From Paraburkholderia largidicola (GTDB lineage: Bacteria; Pseudomonadota; Gammaproteobacteria; Burkholderiales; Burkholderiaceae), in assembly GCF_013426895.1 (NCBI RefSeq), contig NZ_AP023176.1, positions 1,178,001-1,242,000 of the forward strand: DNA of 64,000 nucleotides. The letters run 5' to 3'. A model generated the notes under the pieces. That model was not told the origin of the DNA, did not search any database, and saw only the letters and a list, made by a program, of their open reading frames with translations. The translations under genes were made by a program, and so were the position numbers. Within the stretch, counting starts at the first letter, position 1; every line of letters begins with the position of its first letter. Positions 8,060 through 15,041 of the stretch are shown here, in pieces.

Positions 8060-9397
8060 TCAGAAGCCCGCGTCGATGGTAATTTTCGTGCCGTCGCTGA
8101 AGCGTTCGAGGCGAAACGCGTGCGGATCGACGAGCGGCGTGTCGTTGTTGACGAGGTCTGCCATCAGCTTGCCTGCGGCCGGTCCGATGCCGAACCCGTG
8201 CCCCGAGAAGCCCGTGCCGATGAAGAGCCCCGGCACGCGCGCAGCGCTGGAGATGACAGGAATCGCATCGGGCGTCACGTCGATATAGCCGGCCCAGCGC
8301 TGCGCGATCTTCGCGCTGGCGAGATGCGGGAACGCCTTCACGAACTCGCGCAGCCCGTTGTCGACATAGGGCACGACGGGATCGGGATCGAGCGTGCGAA
8401 TGGCTTCGAAGATGGTAGGACGGTCGAGCGCCCAGCGGCGCGGCCGCTTCAATTCGTCGAGAAAACGCTTGCCGACGCGGATCTGCAACGCGCCCATCTG
8501 GCTCTTCAGCGCCTCGATGTATTTGAAGAACAGGCGGAACGCATCGGGCGTAAGGTCCGCGTGCGTGCGCAGTCCATAAGCGACCGTGTAGCCGCCGTCC
8601 GCGCGCTTGCGGAATGCGAACTCCTCGTTGTTCGCGCTGCACGTCGGGCCGCCTTCGAGCGGCTCGGTACGCAGCACGGAGGCTCGCGTCAGCAGTTGCG
8701 GCAGTTCGACGCCGAGATTGCCGCAGAAATAGCGCGTCCATGCGCCACCCGCGACGACGACGGCATCGCAGCGAATCGTGCCGTGTTCGGTGACGACGGC
8801 GCTGACGCGTCCGCCGCTCGTTTCGATGCCCCGTACGGCGCAGGGCGTGAGTATCTTGACGCCTCGCTTGCGCAGCGCATTCGCGATGGCGGGCGCGGCC
8901 TTTTGCGGTTCCGCGCGCGCGTCGCCCGGCGTGTAGATGCCGCCCTTGAAACTGCGGGTCGAGCCGGGCAGCAGGCCGGCAATTGTCTGCGTGTCGACTT
9001 CGCGCGTGTCGAACGCATCACCGGCAATCTGCCTCGCGCGCGCGAGCCAGTCGCGATGCCTTGCCAGGGTCGCGTCGTCGTTCGATACATACAGAATGCC
9101 GCACTGATTGAAGCCCGTGTCGATGCCCAGCGTGCGGTCCAGCGTGCGCCACAGTTTCAGGCTTTCGATGCTCAGCAGCAGTTCGCGCGGGTCGCGGCGC
9201 GTGACGCGGACCCAGCCCCAGTTGCGGCTCGACTGCTCGCCGGCGATGTGTCCTTTCTCGCATAGCGCGACCTGCAAGCCTTTGTCGCTCAGATACAGCG
9301 CAGTGGAAACGCCGATGATCCCGCCGCCGATCACCACGACATCGGCGCGTTCGGGCAACTGGATATCGTCGGCTACGGTGTCGACTTTCGGTCCCAT
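8060..9397 (-). CDS. FAD-dependent oxidoreductase, DAO family (amino acid/opine oxidase-like)
   Basis: A 445-residue D-amino-acid-oxidase-fold flavoprotein. The chosen ATG at 9397 precedes the dinucleotide motif ADVVVIGGGIIGVSTALYLS, which fits a cytoplasmic enzyme. Further family marks are SSRNWGWVRVTRRDPREL and the C-terminal FAD-binding GLFIGTGFSGHGFGIGPAAG. Related proteins oxidise secondary amines such as sarcosine, opines or N-methyl amino acids and release an aldehyde or keto acid. It follows the permease by 23 bases inside the importer operon. The open frame continues upstream to 9835, but that part is a shadow of the permease gene. Confidence 0.9.
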   Translation of the reverse strand: MGPKVDTVADDIQLPERADVVVIGGGIIGVSTALYLSDKGLQVALCEKGHIAGEQSSRNWGWVRVTRRDPRELLLSIESLKLWRTLDRTLGIDTGFNQCGILYVSNDDATLARHRDWLARARQIAGDAFDTREVDTQTIAGLLPGSTRSFKGGIYTPGDARAEPQKAAPAIANALRKRGVKILTPCAVRGIETSGGRVSAVVTEHGTIRCDAVVVAGGAWTRYFCGNLGVELPQLLTRASVLRTEPLEGGPTCSANNEEFAFRKRADGGYTVAYGLRTHADLTPDAFRLFFKYIEALKSQMGALQIRVGKRFLDELKRPRRWALDRPTIFEAIRTLDPDPVVPYVDNGLREFVKAFPHLASAKIAQRWAGYIDVTPDAIPVISSAARVPGLFIGTGFSGHGFGIGPAAGKLMADLVNNDTPLVDPHAFRLERFSDGTKITIDAGF

Positions 9398-9420
9398 GAT
9401 CTGTCTTGAGTTGGATGGGT

Positions 9421-10227
9421 TCAAGGCCGGCGTTCGGCGATGCCGGCCGCGGCGGCCTGGGATTGCATCGCTGCCTCGCGCCGCGCTGCGCGCAGGCTGC
9501 GCGGCGCCGGCTTGCCGCCGCGCGCGCCGGGGTTCGAGAAGCGGTTGGTCCAGCGGTCGATGTGATTGATCGCGTGCGTGAGCGGCACGGTGATCAGCAG
9601 ATACACGACGCCTGCCGCGACGAGCGGCGACAGGTTCGCCGTATTGACGGCCGTGTTCTGCCCGATCGTGAAGAGATCGCGTTGCGACGTGAGCAGCCCG
9701 AGAAAGTAAACGAGGCTCGAATCCTTGACGATCGAAATGAACTGGTTGGCCAGCGCGGGCAGAATGCGCCGCACGCCCTGCGGCACGATGACATGCCGCA
9801 TGCCGCTCCAGTACGTCATGCCGAGCGCCTGACACGCATACATCTGGCCGCGCCCCACGCTCTGGATGCCCGAGCGGAAAATCTCGGCGATATACGCGGA
9901 CGAGATCAACGCGAGCGCGACGATCGCGAGGGGATAGGGGTTCGGTCCGAAGATCGACAGCCCGATGGGCGCCAGCCCCTGGCCAACCACGAGAATCACG
10001 AGCGCCGCGGGCAGGCCGCGAAACACGTCGATGAACACCTGCGCGGGAAACATCAGCCAGCGCGTGTTGGACACGGCCATCAGCGCGAGCACCATGCCCG
10101 CGACGATGCCGAGCACCGTCGAGAACAACGACAGGATCAACGTGTTCACGAGGCCCGTCCCCAGCAACGCCGGCAACGAGTCGAGCAGAAGCGGCCAGTC
10201 GAGAAAGTTCTGCAAAAAGGCATCCAT
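9421..10227 (-). CDS. Amino acid ABC transporter permease
   Basis: A 268-residue inner-membrane permease of the polar amino acid family. It has the conserved FRGLPAALVILVVGQG segment and the ATPase-docking loop around YACQALGMTYWSGMRHVIVP. The last 45 or so residues form an unusually long, charged and Ala-rich cytoplasmic tail (after NRFSNPGARGGKP) absent from most relatives. Only one permease gene is present in this operon, so the channel would be a homodimer. It lies between the binding protein and the FAD oxidoreductase. Confidence 0.91.
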   Translation of the reverse strand: MDAFLQNFLDWPLLLDSLPALLGTGLVNTLILSLFSTVLGIVAGMVLALMAVSNTRWLMFPAQVFIDVFRGLPAALVILVVGQGLAPIGLSIFGPNPYPLAIVALALISSAYIAEIFRSGIQSVGRGQMYACQALGMTYWSGMRHVIVPQGVRRILPALANQFISIVKDSSLVYFLGLLTSQRDLFTIGQNTAVNTANLSPLVAAGVVYLLITVPLTHAINHIDRWTNRFSNPGARGGKPAPRSLRAARREAAMQSQAAAAGIAERRP

Positions 10228-10284
10228 GTGCGCTCTCCAGGAGACGGGACGTGGTCGATCAGGTGCGGTTGGCCGGCGCGGCGC

Positions 10285-11106
10285 TCAGGAGCCCGACTTC
10301 ATTTCATACGGCGGCAGGTTGGCAGGCTTCGGATAGCCGGGATGGAACTGCAGATAGAGCTTCATCCACGTACCGTCGGCCACCAGTTCGCCGAGCGTCT
10401 TGTTGAGCGCGGTTTCGAGCTTGACGTTGCCCTTGTGAACGGGAAAGCCGGCCGGCAGATTGATGGCGGAGATGTCGAGCTTGTCCGCGATGTTCATTTG
10501 CGGGTACTTGCTTTGCAGCCCCTCCACCAGGGTCTTGTCGACGAAATAGCCGTCGATGTACTTGTTGCGCAGCGCAAGGAACCCCGCGTTCAGATTCGGA
10601 AAGCGCACGATCTGCGCACTGGGCAGATAGCTGTCGGAGTACGTGTCTTCGATGGTGCCTTGCACGACGCCGATCCGCTTGCCCTTCACCGACGCGACGT
10701 CGCTCGAAATCGTGCTGTCCGGCAGCGTCGCGACGCTCAACAGTCCCGTCAGATAGCCTTCTGAAAAGTCGACCATCTTGAGCCGTTCTTTCGTGATCGA
10801 AATGGAGCCGGCGGCAAGATCGATCTGCTGGTTCGCGACGCTCGGCAACAGGCCGGCGAAGTCCTGCGCGCGGAAGTCGGCGGACAGGCCGAGCTTCGCG
10901 GCGATCGCGCGAATCAGCTCGACATCGAAACCCGTCATCTTGCCGTTGTCGATGTACGAATAGGGCTTGTTGTTCGCGTCGACGCCGGCGACGATCTTGC
11001 CCGGCGTGAGCGTGCCCACGTCTGCCGCATGAGCGGCCGATACGGCTGCAACGCATAGCGAAGCAGCCAGCGCGAGACTGCGTGCAATTTGAAGAAAACG
11101 CATCAT
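10285..11106 (-). CDS. Amino acid/opine-type periplasmic binding protein (SBP family 3)
   Basis: A 273-residue solute-binding protein. Two adjacent ATGs exist (11106 and 11103); the second has the better spacing from AGGAG. The signal peptide is MRFLQIARSLALAASLCVA, with cleavage after AHA. Mature marks are NKPYSYIDNGKMTGFDVELI and IDLAAGSISITKERLKMVDF, which line the ligand pocket in this family. It sits between the ATPase (upstream) and permease (downstream) genes of the operon. The ligand is unknown; amine-oxidase neighbours suggest an N-substituted amino acid. Confidence 0.9.
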   Translation of the reverse strand: MMRFLQIARSLALAASLCVAAVSAAHAADVGTLTPGKIVAGVDANNKPYSYIDNGKMTGFDVELIRAIAAKLGLSADFRAQDFAGLLPSVANQQIDLAAGSISITKERLKMVDFSEGYLTGLLSVATLPDSTISSDVASVKGKRIGVVQGTIEDTYSDSYLPSAQIVRFPNLNAGFLALRNKYIDGYFVDKTLVEGLQSKYPQMNIADKLDISAINLPAGFPVHKGNVKLETALNKTLGELVADGTWMKLYLQFHPGYPKPANLPPYEMKSGS

Positions 11107-11174
11107 GAGGCTCCTCTCGAAAGGAACGGCGGTGGGCGGAAGTGGAACAGCAAGGCGAACGCGGCGTGTGCCGC

Positions 11175-11900
11175 TCAATGCAGAATGCGCGACAGAAACT
11201 CGCGCGCACGCTCGGAGCGAGGGCGCGCGAAAAACTGTTCTTTCGAGTCGTCCTCGACGATGGCGCCGCGATCCATGAACAGGATGCGGTCCGCGACGCG
11301 CCTGGCGAAGCCCATTTCATGGGTCACGCACAGCATCGTCATGCCGTCCTGGGCGAGCGCGCTCATCACGTCGAGCACTTCGTTGACCATCTCCGGATCG
11401 AGCGCGGAGGTCGGTTCGTCGAACAACATGGCAACCGGGTCCATCGACAGCGCGCGGGCAATCGCCACACGCTGCTGCTGGCCACCCGACAACTGCGTCG
11501 GGTACTTGTCTTCGTAATCGCGCAAGCCCACGCGCCGCAACAGCGAGCGCGCCTTGTCGGCAGCTTCGTCGCGGCTGCGTCCGAGCACCGTCATCTGCGC
11601 CAGCATCAGGTTGCGCTGCACGCTCAGATGCGGAAACAGTTCGAAATGCTGGAACACCATACCGACCTTCGCGCGCAAGCGCGCAAGGTTCGCCCTGGCC
11701 GCCGTCACGTCCACGCCGTCGACGACGATGCGGCCATCCTGCACCGGCTCGAGCCCGTTGACCGACTTGATCAGCGTCGACTTGCCCGAGCCCGACGGCC
11801 CGCAGATCACGACCACTTCGCCGCGCCCGATCGTCGCGGAGCAGCCCGACAGCACGCGGTGCTCGCCAAACCATTTCGAAACGTTGTGCAGATGGATCAT
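11175..11900 (-). CDS. Amino acid ABC transporter ATP-binding protein (GlnQ type)
   Basis: A 241-residue ATPase with Walker A GPSGSGKST, signature LSGGQQQRVAIARALS, Walker B VAMLFDEPTSALDPEMV and the switch histidine in CVTHEMGFARRVADR. Length and motifs are typical of GlnQ. It follows the first FAD oxidoreductase gene of the operon by 33 bases and precedes the binding protein. Together with the 9421-10227 permease it completes a second amino acid importer, separate from the one at 522-3580. Confidence 0.93.
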   Translation of the reverse strand: MIHLHNVSKWFGEHRVLSGCSATIGRGEVVVICGPSGSGKSTLIKSVNGLEPVQDGRIVVDGVDVTAARANLARLRAKVGMVFQHFELFPHLSVQRNLMLAQMTVLGRSRDEAADKARSLLRRVGLRDYEDKYPTQLSGGQQQRVAIARALSMDPVAMLFDEPTSALDPEMVNEVLDVMSALAQDGMTMLCVTHEMGFARRVADRILFMDRGAIVEDDSKEQFFARPRSERAREFLSRILH

Positions 11901-11933
11901 CGGGGCTCCTCGTATCCGGTGACGGTTTGAAGG

Positions 11934-13274
11934 TCAGGACAGTGCGACGCGCACGCGTCCGCGCCACAGGTCGTCGAGTTGATAGAGCGCAGTGCCGAGC
12001 GGCACCGCGATCTGACTGGCGATGCCTGCGCCGCTCAACGGAAATTCGCCTTCGCCGAAGGCGCCTGCGTCCCGGTCCACGCCGAGCATATGCCGCGCGA
12101 CGCGGTGGCCCAGGTAGCTCATCAGCGCGACGCCATTGCCGTTGCAGCCGAGCGCGTAATGAATGCCGTCGTGCACGCCGATATGCGCGAGCTTGTCGCG
12201 CGTCATCGCGACGTAGCCTTTCCATGCGTGCGTGATACGCACGTCGCGCAGCGCGGGCCACAATTGCAGCATCTTTCCGTAGAGATGGCGGGCCGCATCG
12301 CGTTCGCTCAGTTCGCGGATCGCCGGGCGCGAGCCGAACAGCATCCGCGTACCGTCGGGAGACGGCCGCGTGTAGAACAGATTGCGTTTCGAATCGCTGA
12401 TCATCCGGGCGCCGGGATTGAGCGCATGCATCAGTCCGTCGGGCAGGGGTTCCGTCGCGATCTGATAGCTCGCGACGGGCAGCACGCGGCGGGCGAAGAA
12501 CGGCAGCAACGGGCCCGTGTAGCCGTTGGTGGCGACCAGTACATGGCGCGCGTCGAGCGAGCCTCGCGCCGTGTGTACGCGAAAGCGCGCGCCGTCGGGC
12601 GCGTGACTCGCGATCCGCTCGATACGTTCCGCTTGTGCGTGCGAATGGAGCGTGACGCCGCGGCGCCTGGCAAGCTCGCGCAGCGCGCGATGATACTTCG
12701 CCGTATGCAGCCCGCCGTATTCATCGACGAGAATGCCGCCGTAGTAGTAATCCGAGCCGATCATCGCGCGCTGCGCGTCGCGCTCGATCACGTGCACGGT
12801 GACGCCCGTCTTGTCGCGCAGCAACTCGCCCTGGCGACGCAGCTGATCGAAATGGCCGGGCGTATACGCGCCGAAAAAGCGGCCGGTGATCTTCAGATCT
12901 GCATCGAGCGATTCGTCCGCGACGAGACGTTTCAGGTAGTCGAAGCTCGCCATCGACTCGCGCATCAGGCGTTGCAACCGCTCGGCGGAGACCCCCGCGA
13001 TCGCATTCGTCAGCGCGAGCTTCTGGCCGCTCGACACCATGCCGCCGCTGCGCGTGCTGCCTCCCGCGCCGATCTCACCCGCATCGAGGACGGCCACGCG
13101 CGCGCCGTGGTTCGCCGCTTCCGCCGCCGCCGACAGCCCGCAATACCCGCTACCGACGATCGCGATCTCGACCTGATTGGGCAGTGGCGTGCGCGCGGTT
13201 TCGGGCGGCGCCGCGTCCCACCAGTACGGGTCGCATCGAAAGGCTTCATGGAAAAGCAGGGAATCAGGGCGCAT
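11934..13274 (-). CDS. FAD-dependent oxidoreductase (OrdL/PuuB-like)
   Basis: A 446-residue flavoprotein of the DAO fold. The N-terminal part DPYWWDAAPPETART precedes the Rossmann motif EIAIVGSGYCGLSAAAEAA and GAGGSTRSGGMVSSGQK, a layout shared with gamma-glutamylputrescine and related amine oxidases. The C-terminal FAD block is ALGCNGNGVALMSYLGHRVA. It is the first gene of the operon and diverges from the OccR-like LysR gene. I chose ATG 13274; an upstream TTG at 13343 would add 23 residues but has no ribosome site. Two different DAO enzymes in one importer operon suggest two successive C-N oxidations or two related substrates. Confidence 0.88.
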   Translation of the reverse strand: MRPDSLLFHEAFRCDPYWWDAAPPETARTPLPNQVEIAIVGSGYCGLSAAAEAANHGARVAVLDAGEIGAGGSTRSGGMVSSGQKLALTNAIAGVSAERLQRLMRESMASFDYLKRLVADESLDADLKITGRFFGAYTPGHFDQLRRQGELLRDKTGVTVHVIERDAQRAMIGSDYYYGGILVDEYGGLHTAKYHRALRELARRRGVTLHSHAQAERIERIASHAPDGARFRVHTARGSLDARHVLVATNGYTGPLLPFFARRVLPVASYQIATEPLPDGLMHALNPGARMISDSKRNLFYTRPSPDGTRMLFGSRPAIRELSERDAARHLYGKMLQLWPALRDVRITHAWKGYVAMTRDKLAHIGVHDGIHYALGCNGNGVALMSYLGHRVARHMLGVDRDAGAFGEGEFPLSGAGIASQIAVPLGTALYQLDDLWRGRVRVALS

Positions 13275-13332
13275 GAGCGTGACGGGTTCTGCGTAGTGAG
13301 GCCAGTCTAGGTTCGTGCGGCTTATCCGGTCA

Positions 13333-13357
13333 AATAGCGACAAAAAGGGCTTCTATT
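13333..13357. promoter_or_regulatory. Possible LysR-type binding site between oxidoreductase and regulator
   Basis: AATAG and CTATT face each other across 15 bases in the short intergenic region between the divergent FAD oxidoreductase and LysR genes. An LTTR site is expected here by position. The half-sites are short, so this is a weak call. Confidence 0.3.
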
Positions 13358-13413
13358 CATTTCTGATATGGCAAGCTAAGGACTTGGTTCACGTTGAGCG
13401 GACGGGAGAGGCG

Positions 13414-14346
13414 ATGAATCAGAGGCAAATCGAGGCATTCCGGCTGGTCATGCTGCGCGGTTCGATGACGGCGGCAGCCGAAGAGCTTGGCACGTCGCAG
13501 CCGAGTATCAGCCGGCTGATAGCGGAACTGGAAACGGCGACGGGGCTTACGCTGTTCGTGCGCAACGGCGGGCGCATCCACGCCACGGACGCGGGGAGTG
13601 CGTTCTATCGTGAAGTGGAGCGCAGCTTCGTCGGACTGGAAAAGCTGGAGAACTCGGCGCGCGAAATTCGCCAGTTGGGCAGTGGACGTCTGCGGATCGT
13701 CGCCGCGCCGGTGCTGGCGCTTTCGTTTCTACCTGCGGTGATCGAGCAGTTTCTGGCGGCTTATCCGCGCGTGATCGTGTCGCTGGAGATGAGGAGCGAA
13801 GGGACGATTCAGCGTTGGGTGTCGTCGGCGTACTGTGATGTCGGCTTTGCGACGGCTACACCGGACGCGTTCGGTGTGACGAGTGCCGAGTTGTATCGTT
13901 TGCCGGCGTTGTGTGCGCTTCCTGCGCGGCATCCGTTGACTGCGCGGGACCGCATTGAAGCGGGCGATTTGCGCGGTGAGCGGCTGATCCTGCCGTCGTA
14001 TGCGGACGATACGCGCAGTCCGCTCGATCGGGTGCTGCGGGCTGCCGGGGCCGGGCAGGTGCCGGCGATAGAAACGCCGTATGGCGCGACGATATGCGCG
14101 CTTGTGTCGCGCGGACTTGGGGTCGGCGTTGTGAATCCGCTTGCCGCGATTGATGCCAATCCGAAGCGGATTGTGTTTCGACCTTTTGTGCCTCAGATCA
14201 TGTTTCGCGGGTTCACGTTGTGTCCGCAGTTGCAGCAGCCGAATCCTGTGGTTCAGATTTTTCTTGATCTCGTTCGTATGATGATGGAGGGTGAGATTGG
14301 TGAGGGCACGTTGAGTGGTGAGTCTTTTTCGCTGGCGTCCGCGTGA
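13414..14346 (+). CDS. LysR family regulator (OccR/NocR-like)
   Basis: A 310-residue LTTR. The start MNQRQIEAFRLVMLRGSMTA is preceded by GGGAGAGG; the helix-turn-helix continues with GTSQPSISRLIAELE. This N-terminus is characteristic of the OccR/NocR/ArgP-like group that responds to opines or basic amino acids. The effector domain begins near residue 90 (GRLRIVAAPVLALSFLP). It diverges from the amine-oxidase/importer operon, its probable target. The last seven or so codons lie inside a long composite palindrome (14325-14995), so the C-terminus SFSLASA is written by repeat DNA. Confidence 0.9.
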   Translation: MNQRQIEAFRLVMLRGSMTAAAEELGTSQPSISRLIAELETATGLTLFVRNGGRIHATDAGSAFYREVERSFVGLEKLENSAREIRQLGSGRLRIVAAPVLALSFLPAVIEQFLAAYPRVIVSLEMRSEGTIQRWVSSAYCDVGFATATPDAFGVTSAELYRLPALCALPARHPLTARDRIEAGDLRGERLILPSYADDTRSPLDRVLRAAGAGQVPAIETPYGATICALVSRGLGVGVVNPLAAIDANPKRIVFRPFVPQIMFRGFTLCPQLQQPNPVVQIFLDLVRMMMEGEIGEGTLSGESFSLASA

Positions 14347-14386
14347 TGCTATTGGTTCGCAGGCGTTGCCCCTGTGCGGGGCGGCA

Positions 14387-14420
14387 CCTACTTTTCTTTG
14401 CCGCCGCAAAGAAAAGTAGG
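14387..14420. terminator. Perfect 15-bp hairpin in the left arm of the palindrome
   Basis: CCTACTTTTCTTTGC and GCAAAGAAAAGTAGG pair around the loop CGCC, 41 bases after the LysR stop codon. It could act as a transcription terminator, although it has no T run after the stem. An identical stem recurs in the right arm. Confidence 0.55.
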
Positions 14421-14590
14421 CAAAAGAAAGCGGCTAACACCGCTAGCACGTGTGTTTGCCTGAGGGACCCCAACCGGTCCTACGCTTCGCACGGCAGCAT
14501 TTCTGTTCGCGTGCGTTGCCCTCGCTTTGAATGGAAGCCTCACCCACTTCATACGCCCGCACACGGGCCAGCGGCAGCAAATGGTTTGTG

Positions 14591-14727
14591 CCGCCCAGGT
14601 GGCAAACTGTGTGCAGGTTGTAGTGCCGAACAGGTCCGCGCTCTTACAAGAGACACCAACCTTGCTTGTCAGTCCGGAGTGATGCGCGTGGGGCGCAAAA
14701 GCCTACACACAGTTTGCCACCTGGGCG
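14591..14727. repeat. Inner 23-bp perfect inverted repeat
   Basis: The arms 14591-14613 and 14705-14727 are exact reverse complements (core GGTGGCAAACTGTGTG). The 91 bases between them hold the centre of the larger palindrome, flanked by ACAAG and CTTGT. Confidence 0.8.
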
Positions 14728-14899
14728 GCGGCGGACTATCTGGCACGGCGTGCCGCGACGTGGGTAAATGAAGTGGGTGAGGCGTAAAAAGAGAACGTTG
14801 GCAACGAGCTCGGACTGGTGCGTCGCCGTGTGAAGCGTAAGAACCTGTGGGGGCCCTCAGGCAGGAACAAGGACTGGCGGTGTGAGCCGCTTTCTTTTG

Positions 14900-14933
14900 C
14901 CTACTTTTCTTTGCGGCGGCAAAGAAAAGTAGG
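14900..14933. terminator. Perfect 15-bp hairpin in the right arm of the palindrome
   Basis: The same stem as at 14387-14420, with the loop GGCG. It lies about 110 bases beyond the GH35 stop on the minus strand, so the pair may insulate the two convergent transcripts. Confidence 0.55.
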
Positions 14934-15041
14934 TGCCGCCCCGCACAGGGGCAACGCCTGCGAACCAATAACATCACGCGGATGCCAGCGAAAAAAAGCA
15001 AACCGCAGATGCCAGCAAAAAAAAGAACCAGCACCACACGC

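Larger units (their letters stand above)
14325..14995. repeat. Composite palindrome of about 670 bp between convergent genes
   Basis: Two arms of about 119 bases (14325-14443 and 14877-14995) are near-perfect inverted copies. They include the motif TTTTTCGCTGGCATCCGCG (CGTCC in the left arm) and the GC-rich block GCCCCTGTGCGGGGCGGCAC. An inner pair (14591-14613 and 14705-14727) is a perfect 23-bp inverted repeat, and shorter blocks such as CCTCACCCACTTCAT are also mirrored. Outer and inner pairs share one centre near 14660. No transposase is present. It lies where the LysR gene and the beta-galactosidase operon converge, and it holds the last codons of LysR. Degenerate copies of the end motif continue to about 15056, at the end of the GH35 gene. 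Confidence 0.85.
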
